In this document: positions 16,513 to 23,766 of the stretch, piece after piece
How positions within the stretch are numbered: the stretch's first letter is position 1
Layout of the letters: each line of letters starts with the position of its first letter
NCBI GenBank assembly: GCA_963740055.1
Contig: CAVUCL010000005.1
Coordinates: forward strand, 868,001-932,000
Reading direction: 5' to 3'
DNA: 64,000 nucleotides
Source: WHSW01 sp963740055
GTDB lineage: Bacteria > Actinomycetota > Thermoleophilia > Solirubrobacterales > 70-9
Position numbers and translations under genes: made by a program
The notes under the pieces: generated by a model
The model's input: only the letters and a program-made list of their open reading frames with translations
Databases searched by the model: none
What the model was told of the DNA's origin: nothing

Positions 16513-17607
16513 TCAGAGCGTCTCGGCGAGGGCGTCGAGGAAACGCCGGTTCTGCTGCGGCTCGCCGTAGCTGACCCTGATGTGGCCCGGGCCGCCGAGC
16601 GGCGTTCCCGGGCGGACGACGATTCCGTGCTCGCCGAGCGCGGCGACGATCGCCGCCTCGTCACGGTCTTGGCCGAGGTCGATCCAGGAGAAGTTGGCGT
16701 GCGAGTCCGGCGTCGCCAGCCCGAGGCCGCGAATCCCCTCCTCGACCGCGATCCGCTCGGCGATCGTGCGCTCGACTCGCCGCAGCACGTCGTCGGAGTG
16801 CAGCACCGCCTCGGCGGCGGCGGCCTGGGCGACGGCATTGACGCTGAACGGCTGGCGCACCGCGTCGACCGCGGAGCGAAACGCCGCCGAGCCGAGCGCG
16901 TAACCGACCCGCAGGCCGGCGAGACCGTAGACCTTCGAGAACGTCCGCAGTAGGACGAGGTTCGGGAACGCCCGGCGCAGGTCCACCGTCTCCTCGGGAT
17001 CGTCGTCGAGCTGGAACTCGACGTACGCCTCGTCGACGATCACGGTCACGTGCCCGGGGACCCGCTCGCAGAGCTCCGCGATCCGCGCCGCCGGCAGGTG
17101 GGTGCCGGTCGGGTTGTTGGGGTTGCAGACGATCAGCAGCTGGGTCGCCGCCGTGACCTCCGCGGCCATCGCGTCGAGGTCGTGGACCTCGCCGGCGCCG
17201 AGCGGCACGCGGACCTCGCGCGCCCCCGAGAGCGGCGCCAGGTACGGATAGATCGAGAACGAGGGCCAGGCGTAGACGATCTCGGCACCCGGCTCGCAGA
17301 GCGCGAGCGCCGCGGCGAGCAGGACCTCGCAGGAGCCGTTGGCGACGCAGACGTCGGCCGGGCTGAGCTCGTGGCGCTCGGCGATCCGCCGCCGCAGCAG
17401 GGTCGCGGCCGGGTCCGGATAGCGGTTCGAGGCCGCCGCCGTGCGAGCGATCGCCTCGACGACCGCGGGATGTGGGCCCCACGGCGACTCGTTCGAGGCG
17501 AGCTGCGCGATCCCGGAGTCGACGATCGCCTCCGGCGCCTTGCCTGGGGGGACCCCGGCCGTGTAGCCGGGGATCGCGGCGAGCTTCTCGGCGAAGGTGA
17601 CGGGCAT
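16513..17607 (-). CDS. HisC-type aminotransferase (histidinol-phosphate or aromatic)
   Basis: A class I/II PLP aminotransferase of 364 residues. Visible are LASNESPWGPHP at the N terminus, VCNPNNPTGT, VIVDEAYVEF (PLP Asp and Tyr) and TFSKVYGLAGLRVGYA (Schiff-base Lys). The family is called HisC by similarity, but the gene sits in an aromatic amino acid block (aroA, tyrA, DAHP synthase gene and aroH nearby) and no other his gene is in the window. It may therefore transaminate phenylpyruvate or 4-hydroxyphenylpyruvate, as many actinobacterial HisC homologues do. Start ATG 17607; aroH ends 5 bp upstream. Confidence 0.88.
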   Translation of the reverse strand: MPVTFAEKLAAIPGYTAGVPPGKAPEAIVDSGIAQLASNESPWGPHPAVVEAIARTAAASNRYPDPAATLLRRRIAERHELSPADVCVANGSCEVLLAAALALCEPGAEIVYAWPSFSIYPYLAPLSGAREVRVPLGAGEVHDLDAMAAEVTAATQLLIVCNPNNPTGTHLPAARIAELCERVPGHVTVIVDEAYVEFQLDDDPEETVDLRRAFPNLVLLRTFSKVYGLAGLRVGYALGSAAFRSAVDAVRQPFSVNAVAQAAAAEAVLHSDDVLRRVERTIAERIAVEEGIRGLGLATPDSHANFSWIDLGQDRDEAAIVAALGEHGIVVRPGTPLGGPGHIRVSYGEPQQNRRFLDALAETL

Positions 17608-17612
17608 CCCGC

Positions 17613-17984
17613 CTATTGTGCGGAATGGAGGTCGCGACGCAGCTTCTGCGTCTCGCCGAGGTAGACGTGGGCGGGCTCGTGGGTCGCCCCGGCGTGATAG
17701 TGGGCGAGCACCCGGATCACGCGCTCCATCGCCCCGGGGACGTCCATCTCGCGGTTGCAGAGCAGCGGCACCCGGTCGAGCCCGAGCTCACGCGCGGCGA
17801 CGGCCGGGAACTGGGCGTCGAGGTCGTCGGTGCAGGTGAAGATCACGCTGACGAAGCTCGCCGGCTCGAGCCCGTTGCGGGCGATCAGCTCCTCGACCAG
17901 CTCGCGGGTCGCGGCGAGGATCGAGTCGGAGTCGTTGCGCGCGGCCTGCGCCGCGCCGCGCACTGCCCAGAGGCGCTCGGTCAT
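17613..17984 (-). CDS. aroH: monofunctional chorismate mutase (AroH class)
   Basis: Converts chorismate to prephenate for Phe and Tyr. The 123-residue protein matches the trimeric AroH class: LWAVRGAAQAARND at the N terminus (active-site Arg), FTCTDDLDAQFPAVAAR in the middle, VPLLCNREMDVPGAMERVIR with the catalytic Cys/Arg environment, and HVYLGETQKLRRD at the C terminus. The ATG at 17984 overlaps the rluB stop (ATGA). It feeds prephenate to TyrA encoded 3 kb away. Confidence 0.93.
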   Translation of the reverse strand: MTERLWAVRGAAQAARNDSDSILAATRELVEELIARNGLEPASFVSVIFTCTDDLDAQFPAVAARELGLDRVPLLCNREMDVPGAMERVIRVLAHYHAGATHEPAHVYLGETQKLRRDLHSAQ

Positions 17985-18676
17985 CGCGCGGAATCCTTCC
18001 AGAGCCGGCGCAGCTCGGCGCTGCGCAGCCGGCGCGAGCTTCCCTCGGCGAGGTCGCCCAGTCGCAGCGAGCCGAAGCCGATCCGCTCGAGCTCGACCAC
18101 CTCGTTGCCGACCGCCTCCGCCATCCGCCGGATCTGGCGGTTGCGGCCCTCGTGCATCGTGATCTCGATCACCCGCGGCGAGACTCGGCGCACCCGCGCC
18201 GGGGCGGTCGGGCCGTCGTCGAGCTCGACCCCGCGCCGCAGCCGGCGCAGGTCGTCGTCAGCGGGCGGGCGGCGCAGGCGCACCCGGTAGAGCCGCGGGA
18301 CCTCGTAGCGGGGATGGGTGAGCCGGTTGGCGAGCTCGCCGTCGTTGGTGAGCAGGATGAGCCCGGTCGAGTCGGCGTCGAGGCGGCCGACCGGGTACAG
18401 GCGCCGGCCCGAGGCGACGAGCTCGGTCACCGCCCGCCGGCGCCCGGGCTCGCGGGCGGTCGAGGTAACCCCGGCGGGCTTGTTCAGGATCCAGACCTCG
18501 CGCGGCTCGGGGCTGACCGGACGGCCGTCGACCTCGACCCCGCTCGAGTCGTCGACGTCGCGGGCCGGGTCGCGCACCGCGCCGCCGCCGATGCTGACCC
18601 GCCCGTCGGCGATCATCCGCTCGGCGGCGCGCCGCGAGGCGACGCCCGAGTGGGCGAGGTACTTGGCGAGGCGCAC
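17981..18676 (-). CDS. rluB: pseudouridine synthase of the RsuA/RluB family
   Basis: A 231-residue protein with an N-terminal S4 RNA-binding domain (MRLAKYLAHSGVASRRAAE) and the family catalytic motif GRLDADSTGLILLTNDG, carrying the nucleophilic Asp. The C-terminal segment EGRNRQIRRM is also typical. RluB modifies 23S rRNA U2605 in E. coli; the exact target here is inferred from the usual scpA-scpB-rluB gene order. Start GTG 18676. A 193-bp non-coding stretch with an inverted-repeat element separates it from scpB, whereas these genes are often almost adjacent. Confidence 0.9.
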   Translation of the reverse strand: MRLAKYLAHSGVASRRAAERMIADGRVSIGGGAVRDPARDVDDSSGVEVDGRPVSPEPREVWILNKPAGVTSTAREPGRRRAVTELVASGRRLYPVGRLDADSTGLILLTNDGELANRLTHPRYEVPRLYRVRLRRPPADDDLRRLRRGVELDDGPTAPARVRRVSPRVIEITMHEGRNRQIRRMAEAVGNEVVELERIGFGSLRLGDLAEGSSRRLRSAELRRLWKDSAR

Positions 18677-18710
18677 CCGCCGGATGATCGTCGATCGGCC
18701 GCTAGAGGCG

Positions 18711-18864
18711 TGATGTGGGTTGGCCGTGCGTGCGGGGGCGCGCGGGACCGAGCCGGGCGTGGCCGGCGGGCGAAGCGCATGCCGGTGGGCATGTGCGAGT
18801 CCCGACGGGCGCGATCCGGCGACGGTATCCGCGCGTCATCCGTGCGTGCGGAGGACCCACATCA
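18711..18864. repeat. 154-bp element bounded by 10-bp inverted repeats, between scpB and rluB
   Basis: TGATGTGGGT (18711-18720) is perfectly complementary to ACCCACATCA (18855-18864). Just inside each arm is the same 12-mer, CCGTGCGTGCGG (18724-18735 and 18840-18851), in direct orientation. The interior holds a smaller hairpin (ATGCC-GGT-GGGCAT near 18779-18792). No convincing reading frame or known RNA motif was found. It could be a structured leader of rluB, a small RNA, or a miniature mobile element. Confidence 0.55.
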
Positions 18865-18869
18865 AGTCT

Positions 18870-19433
18870 CTAGGCGGCGCGCTGCTCGCCGGCGCGCAGG
18901 AGGCGCTCGCGCAGCTCGCGCTCGTCCTCGGGCGTCGGGTCGAAGCTCGCCGGGTCCGGCAGCCGGTCGAGGCCGGCGAGGCCGAAGAGGCGCTCGAACA
19001 GCGGCGTGGTGCGGTGGATCACGGCGCCGAAGCGCGAGCGCCCCGACTCCTCGATCAGGCCGCGCTCGGTCAGCGTCTGGACCGCGGACTCGGAGGCGAC
19101 GCCGCGGATACGGGCGATCTCGGGGCGCGAGACCGGTTGCAGGTAGGCGACGATCGCGAGCGTCTCCGCCTGCGCCTGGGTCAGCGGCGGGGTCTTCGGC
19201 CTCGCGAGCAGCCGGCGCGCGGCCGCCTCGGAATCGGGATCGGCGGCGAGCGCGTGGCCGCCGGCGACCTCGCGCAGGACGACGCCCCGGCCCGCGAGCG
19301 CGGTCGCGAGCAGGTCGAGCGCGCGGTCGATCTCGGCCTCACTCGCCTCGCAGGCCTCGGCGAGCTCAGCGGTCGTCACCGGCTCCGGGGCGAGGAACAA
19401 GAGCGCCTCCACCGTCTGTTCGAGCGAGCTCAC
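18870..19433 (-). CDS. scpB: segregation and condensation protein B
   Basis: Kleisin-associated winged-helix subunit of the SMC-ScpA-ScpB chromosome condensin. The 187-residue protein has two tandem winged-helix domains (about 1-85 and 90-160), with LEQTVEALLFLAPEPV at the N terminus and the conserved TLAIVAYLQPVSRPEIARIRG and LIEESGRS blocks. GTG 19433 overlaps the scpA stop (GTGA). The SMC gene itself is not in the window. Confidence 0.93.
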   Translation of the reverse strand: MSSLEQTVEALLFLAPEPVTTAELAEACEASEAEIDRALDLLATALAGRGVVLREVAGGHALAADPDSEAAARRLLARPKTPPLTQAQAETLAIVAYLQPVSRPEIARIRGVASESAVQTLTERGLIEESGRSRFGAVIHRTTPLFERLFGLAGLDRLPDPASFDPTPEDERELRERLLRAGEQRAA

Positions 19434-20254
19434 GCGATCCCCCGCGCTGCATCCGACCCCGGCACCCCCGGAAGCGAAGCTGAGGAGGTGCGGGGCGTTG
19501 ATGCTGAGGAGGTGCCGGGCTTTGATGCTGAGGAGGTGCCGGGCAATATCTCGATCGCCCCGAAGGTTTCACCCTGCTCCCAGGTCGCCTCGCCGCGCTT
19601 GTGCAGCTCGAGCAGGGCGAACAGCGTCACCGCCTGAGTCAGCCGGTCCTCCTCGCCGAAGCTGCGGTCGAAGTCGAGCGGGCCGCGCGCGGCGAGCAGC
19701 TCGCGGAGCACCCGCAGCCGACGCTCGAGCGAGACGGTCGGGCGGATGTGGCTGGTGTCGGGGCGCGGCGGCGTCCGCAGCAGGTCGCCGATCGAGGCCG
19801 CGAGCAGGTCCGGCTCGTAGGCGGGGCGCGCCGCCTCGATCGCGACCCGGCGCAGCTCCGGGGGCAGCGGCGCCGACCGGTAGAGGTAGCGGCGTCCGTC
19901 GGCGAACAGGCCGGAGAGATGCGCCGCGGCGTCGCGATAGCGGCGGTACTCGAGCAGTCGTGCGAGCAGCTCCTCGGCGGCCTCCTCCGGGGCGAGCTCG
20001 GCGTCGGTCTCCTCGGGGGCCGGGAGCAGCAGCCGGGACTTGAGCTCGAGCAGGGACGCGATCAGGACCAGGAACTCGGTCGCCGCCTCGAGGTCGAGCT
20101 CGCCCTGGCGCTCGACGTGGTCGAGATAGGCGACGACGATCTCGCCGAGCTCGACCTCGGCGAGCGCGATCTCCTCGCGCAGGACGACGGTCATCAGCAG
20201 GTCGAACGGACCCGCGAACACCTCGAGGTCGAGATCGAGCTCGGCAGCTCTCAT
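19430..20254 (-). CDS. scpA: segregation and condensation protein A with a repeat-derived tail
   Basis: Kleisin subunit linking SMC heads. The N-terminal helical domain (FAGPFDLLMTVVLREEIALA, then EFLVLIASLLELKSRLLLP) and the C-terminal winged helix (DRLTQAVTLFALLELHKRGE) are intact. The last 40 of 274 residues are not ScpA: they read PGTSSAS (238-244), PGTSSAS (246-252), PRTSSAS (254-260) and then PGVPGSD. This tail is encoded by repeat copy B in frame, so an inserted element has become the C terminus. The ATG at 20254 has TAGGCT 8 nt upstream, whose TAG is the trpS stop codon. Confidence 0.92.
   Translation of the reverse strand: MRAAELDLDLEVFAGPFDLLMTVVLREEIALAEVELGEIVVAYLDHVERQGELDLEAATEFLVLIASLLELKSRLLLPAPEETDAELAPEEAAEELLARLLEYRRYRDAAAHLSGLFADGRRYLYRSAPLPPELRRVAIEAARPAYEPDLLAASIGDLLRTPPRPDTSHIRPTVSLERRLRVLRELLAARGPLDFDRSFGEEDRLTQAVTLFALLELHKRGEATWEQGETFGAIEILPGTSSASKPGTSSASTPRTSSASLPGVPGSDAARGIA
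19457..19543 (+). repeat. palindromic repeat copy B with three stem arms, in the 3' end of scpA
   Basis: 5' arm CCCGGCACC (19458-19466); 20-nt loop CCCGGAAGCGAAGCTGAGGA (two differences from the other copies); then 3' arms at 19487-19495 (GGTGCGGGG, one mismatch), 19511-19519 (GGTGCCGGG) and 19535-19543 (GGTGCCGGG), each exactly 24 bp apart. Every arm can pair with the single 5' arm. The 24-bp unit equals eight codons, so its number can change without shifting the scpA frame. Confidence 0.8.
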
Positions 20255-20262
20255 CGGGCGAG

Positions 20263-20268
20263 AGCCTA
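20263..20268 (-). promoter_or_regulatory. candidate -10 for scpA, containing the trpS stop
   Basis: Minus strand TAGGCT, 8 nt before the scpA ATG; TAG is the stop codon of trpS. It would allow scpA-scpB to be transcribed separately from trpS as a leaderless mRNA. Confidence 0.4.
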
Positions 20269-21258
20269 GAGGCTGCCCCGGACCCCGACGCCCATCGCGT
20301 CGCGGACCTCGGCCAGCGTTGCGGAGGCGATCGCGCGCGCCTTCTGCGCCCCGGCCTCGAGCGCCGCCTCGAGCGCCACCTCGTCGCCGCGGATCTCCGC
20401 GTAGCGCTCGCGCACCGGGGCCAGGTACTCCACCACCGCGTCGGCGACGGCGGTCTTGAAGTCCCCGTAGCCAGAGCCGGCGAACTCGGCCTCGATCGCC
20501 GCCGGGCCGGCGCCGCGGACGACCGCGAGCACCTCGATCAGGTTCGCGATCCCCTCCTTGCCGGCGCCGCGGGCGACCTCGGTGCCGGAGTCGGTGGTCG
20601 CGCGCATCACCTTCCTGCGGATCGCGTCGGGCTCGTCGAGCACGTAGACGGTGCCCTGCTCGCTGCCGCCAGTGGTCGTCATCTTCGAGCCCGGGTCCTG
20701 AAGGTCCATGATCCGCGCTCCGACCTCGGGGATCCGGTCCTCGGGCTCGACCAGCAGCTCGCCGAAGCGCTCGTTGAAGCGGCGCGCGATCTCGCGCATC
20801 AGCTCGACGTGCTGGAGCTGGTCCTCGCCGACCGGGACCTCGCCGGCCCGGTAGGCGAGCACGTCGGCGGCCATCAGCACCGGATAGAAGAAGAGCGCCG
20901 AGGAGACGAGCTCGCGCTGGCGCTGCGACTTCTCCTTGAACTGGTGCATGCGGTTGAGGTCGCCGTGCGAGGTGACCGCCGAGAGCAGCCAGGTGAGCTC
21001 GGTGTGCTCGCGCACGTCGGATTGGCGAAAGAGGATGCAGCGCTCGGGATCGAGCCCGGCGGCGAGCAGGATCGCGGCCGTGTCGTGGACGCGCTCACGC
21101 AGCTCCGCCGGGTCGTAGGGGACCGAGAGCGCGTGCAGGTCGACGATGCAGTAGATCGCCTCGCCGCGCTCCTGGCCCTCGACGTACTGGCGGATCGCCC
21201 CGATGTAGTTGCCGAGGTGCTTGCGACCGGTCGGCTGGATGCCCGAGAAGATCCTCAC
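20266..21258 (-). CDS. trpS: tryptophanyl-tRNA synthetase
   Basis: Charges tRNA-Trp. A 330-residue class I synthetase with PTGRKHLGNYIGA (HIGH-like motif, HLGN at 14-17) and the Rossmann core. The KMSKS-like loop reads KMTTTGGSEQG (192 onward), in which both serines are replaced by Thr; Thr-rich versions of this loop occur in other bacterial TrpRS, so this is probably functional. Start GTG 21258 has TAGATT 8 nt upstream. TrpS activity sets tRNA-Trp charging, the signal presumably read by the Trp-rich leader peptide of the DAHP synthase gene. Confidence 0.95.
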   Translation of the reverse strand: MRIFSGIQPTGRKHLGNYIGAIRQYVEGQERGEAIYCIVDLHALSVPYDPAELRERVHDTAAILLAAGLDPERCILFRQSDVREHTELTWLLSAVTSHGDLNRMHQFKEKSQRQRELVSSALFFYPVLMAADVLAYRAGEVPVGEDQLQHVELMREIARRFNERFGELLVEPEDRIPEVGARIMDLQDPGSKMTTTGGSEQGTVYVLDEPDAIRRKVMRATTDSGTEVARGAGKEGIANLIEVLAVVRGAGPAAIEAEFAGSGYGDFKTAVADAVVEYLAPVRERYAEIRGDEVALEAALEAGAQKARAIASATLAEVRDAMGVGVRGSL

Positions 21259-21266
21259 GGACCGGC

Positions 21267-21272
21267 AATCTA
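21267..21272 (-). promoter_or_regulatory. -10 hexamer for trpS (leaderless)
   Basis: Minus strand TAGATT, 8 nt upstream of the GTG at 21258. The spacing suggests a leaderless or near-leaderless transcript. No T-box-like leader could fit in the 95-bp gap to the divergent gene. Confidence 0.45.
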
Positions 21273-21353
21273 GAGCGCGCGCGCTCGGCCCGGGACCTCC
21301 GCCCCGCTCCCGCCCGTATCGATTGCGGTGGCTGCGAAAGCGAGGAGACCGAG

Positions 21354-22325
21354 ATGAACCGCAGACTGCGATCGATCGTCGCCGGCGCGCTCGCCGGCAC
21401 GGCGTGCGCGCTGGCCGCCCCCGGCGCGCACGGTGACGGGCTCCCGGTGCCGTTCGACGGCGGCGACAACGCCGGCGTCACCGTGCCCGAGAGCGCCTAC
21501 CGCTACAGCACGGTCGGCACCGGACGCGAGACCACGGTCGTCAAGACCGCGATCGGAACCGGCGAGATCCAGCGCACCGCCGGCCTCGAGGGCGACTGGG
21601 GCGTGGCGCTGGTCGCCTACGACGGCAGCCCGAGCGGGCTCTCGGCTGATGGCCGGACGCTGGTCCTGATCGAGCCGCGACTGCGCTTCCCGCGCAGCTC
21701 GACGACGCTCGCGGTCTTCGACGCCGAGCGGCTCGAGCTGCGCCGCGAGCTCACCCTGGACGGCGATTTCAGCTTCGACGCGCTCTCGCCCGACGGGCGG
21801 CTGATCTACCTGATCCACTACCCCGAGCCGCGCGACCCGACCGCGTACGAGGTCCGCGTCTACGACCTCGATCGCGGCAAGCTGCTCACGGAGCCGATCG
21901 TCGATCCGAACGAGAGCGGCGAGGAGATGGCCGGGTTCCCGCAGACGCGGGCGGCGAGCCCCGACGGGCGCTGGGCCTACACCCTCTACGCCCCGGCGGA
22001 GCGCGACCACCCGCCGTTCGTGCACGCGCTCGACACCGGGCGCGGGACCGCGGTCTGCATCGACCTCGACCCGCTGGCGAGCTTCCGTCGCATCGACCGG
22101 CTGCGGCTCGAGCCGAGCGCCGACGGCTCCACGCTCATGGTCGCCGACCGCGGCGACTCGGTGGCCGAGATCGACCTGAGCTCGTTCGAGGTCGCCGAGC
22201 CGTCCACCGCGGCGCCGGCGGCGCCCGATGAGGGCGGGATCCCGTGGCCCGTGGTGGCGATCGCGGTCGCGGCCGGCGCGCTCGGGCTCGCGCTCGGGCT
22301 CCGGCGCCGACTCGCGGCGAGGTAG
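21354..22325 (+). CDS. secreted, C-terminally anchored beta-propeller-like protein
   Basis: A 323-residue protein with a signal peptide (about 1-27, ending near GAHG), a central region of repeated D-G-R/T-W-Y-type blades (LSADGRTLVLIE, LSPDGRLIYLIHY, ASPDGRWAYTLY, PSADGSTLMVAD) and a C-terminal membrane helix (about 294-314) with an Arg-rich end. The pattern resembles YVTN/WD40-like propellers. No enzyme motif is visible. AGGAG upstream of the ATG gives a normal ribosome site, unlike many genes here. It opens a four-gene plus-strand operon; its TAG shares one base with the next GTG. Confidence 0.78.
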   Translation: MNRRLRSIVAGALAGTACALAAPGAHGDGLPVPFDGGDNAGVTVPESAYRYSTVGTGRETTVVKTAIGTGEIQRTAGLEGDWGVALVAYDGSPSGLSADGRTLVLIEPRLRFPRSSTTLAVFDAERLELRRELTLDGDFSFDALSPDGRLIYLIHYPEPRDPTAYEVRVYDLDRGKLLTEPIVDPNESGEEMAGFPQTRAASPDGRWAYTLYAPAERDHPPFVHALDTGRGTAVCIDLDPLASFRRIDRLRLEPSADGSTLMVADRGDSVAEIDLSSFEVAEPSTAAPAAPDEGGIPWPVVAIAVAAGALGLALGLRRRLAAR

Positions 22326-23141
22326 TGCGAGCCGGCGCGCTGATCGCGTTCGCGCTCGGGGTCGCGCTCTGCGTCGCGGCGCTCGGGCCCGGGAGCGGGG
22401 TTCCCGAGCCGGCCCCGGCCCGCGCGGCGCCCACACCACTGGAGCGTGTCGAGCGCGCGATCGCCCCCCGGCGTGACCTGATCCGGCGGACGACGGCCAC
22501 GATCGGCCGCTCGGCGGACGGTCGGGCGATCCGGGCGACGGCGGTGAACGGTCGCGAGCCGGGTCCGGTGGTGCTCGCGATCGGCTGCGTCCACGGCGAC
22601 GAGTGCGCCGGGGTCGCCGCCGTCCGCAGGGCGTATTTCTGCCGCCGCCCCGACACCGGTGACCTGGTCGTCGTCCGCAACCTGAACCCCGACGGGCTCG
22701 CGCTCGAGAGCCGGCTCAACGCCCGCGGGGTCGACCTGAACCGCAACTTCGCCGCCGACTGGCGCCCGATCGGCGCTCCCGGCGACCCCGAGCACTCGGG
22801 GCCGCGGCCGTTCTCGGAGCCCGAGTCCCAGCTCGCGCGGCGACTGATCCGAGCGCTGCGCCCGGACGTGACGATCTGGTTTCACCAGCAGTCCGAGCGC
22901 CTGGTGCGGGCCTGGGGGCCGAGCATTCCCGCCGCCCGCGCCTATGCCCGCCTCGCCGGCGAGCCGTTCGTCGCGATGCCGTGGCTCGACGGCACGGCGC
23001 CGAACTGGCAGAACGCCCGCTTCGCCGACTCGAGCTCGTTCGTGGTCGAGCTTCCCGAAAGCGGGCCGGCCGGTGCGCGAGCGCCATGGCCGGGCGGTCT
23101 TCGAGCTCGGCGGAGAGCTGTTGAGGGGCGGCGATGGCTGA
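22325..23141 (+). CDS. secreted M14-family zinc carboxypeptidase; frame broken once
   Basis: Predicted extracytoplasmic metallocarboxypeptidase, similar to murein peptide amidase-like M14 enzymes. After a signal peptide (about 1-25), the zinc motif HGDEC is visible (His and Glu ligands), followed by NLNPDG and GVDLNRNF, the third ligand His in WFHQQSE, and the catalytic Glu in VVELP. Just after that Glu the frame breaks at GGGCCGGCCGG (23063-23073). Removing one base gives PPVRERHGRAVFELGGELL and a TGA at 23139-23141, 272 codons in all including the stop. All active-site residues precede the break. It overlaps the sigma factor start by 8 bases. Confidence 0.82.
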
Positions 23142-23766
23142 GGCGCTGGCGCTCAGCCCGGTGAGCGCGGGACAATGGCTGCTGGCCATGAGCGTCGACC
23201 CCGCCTCCGAGCGGCTCGCGCGCGCGAAGCCGGCGATCTCGATTCGCGACCGGCGCGAGGGCGCGATCGTCCGCGACGCGCAGCGCGGCGACGCCGAGGC
23301 GCTCGAGGAGCTCTTCCGCCGCCACTGGCGCCGCGCCCACCGCGCCGCCTACCTCGTCGTCGGCGACCCCGCCGCGGCCGAGGACATCGCCCAGGAGTCG
23401 TTCCTGGCCGCCGTCCGGGCGCTCGACCGCTTCGACCGGCGGCGTCCGTTCGGGCCCTGGCTGCACCGGATCGCGGTCAACCGGGCGATCGACTACGCCC
23501 GCGCGCGGGCGCTGCGCTCCGAGGGCGCCCTCGGCTCGCCCGCCGAGCCCGCGGCCACCGACACCCGCGAGCTCTCCGACGAGCTGCTCGCGGCGCTGGC
23601 CGAGCTCTCACCCGAGCACCGGGCGGTGGTCGTGCTCCGCTACGTGCTCGAGTACACGCCGGGCGAGATCGGCGAGATGCTCGGACTCGCGCGCGGGACC
23701 GTCAACTCGAGGCTGCGGCGCGGGCTCGACCGGTTGCGACCGGCGCTCGAGGAGGACCCGACGTGA
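23134..23766 (+). CDS. ECF-type RNA polymerase sigma factor
   Basis: A 210-residue sigma-70-family factor with only regions 2 and 4. Region 2 is at about 58-127 (DPAAAEDIAQESFLAAVRALDRF, -10 recognition) and region 4 at about 148-203 (LSPEHRAVVVLRY, then GEIGEMLGLARGTVNSRLRRG, the -35-binding helix-turn-helix). The ATG at 23134 overlaps the M14 gene end; a second ATG at 23188 (MSVDPASERLA) is possible. The stop overlaps the next GTG (GTGA), coupling it to a membrane protein that is probably its anti-sigma factor. Confidence 0.9.
   Translation: MAEALALSPVSAGQWLLAMSVDPASERLARAKPAISIRDRREGAIVRDAQRGDAEALEELFRRHWRRAHRAAYLVVGDPAAAEDIAQESFLAAVRALDRFDRRRPFGPWLHRIAVNRAIDYARARALRSEGALGSPAEPAATDTRELSDELLAALAELSPEHRAVVVLRYVLEYTPGEIGEMLGLARGTVNSRLRRGLDRLRPALEEDPT

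Noticed and set aside
18711..18864. Inverted-repeat element as SRP RNA, tmRNA, RNase P RNA or tRNA
   Set aside because: None of the conserved sequence signatures of these RNAs (for example the SRP GGAAGCA-type loop or a tRNA TPsiC arm) was visible on either strand.
19457..19543. 24-bp periodic repeats considered as a CRISPR array
   Set aside because: The unit is only 24 bp with no unique spacers, lies inside the scpA coding frame, and there are no cas genes.
20266..21258. TrpRS KMTTT loop as an inactivating change
   Set aside because: Thr-containing versions of the KMSKS loop occur in functional bacterial TrpRS, and the rest of the enzyme is intact.
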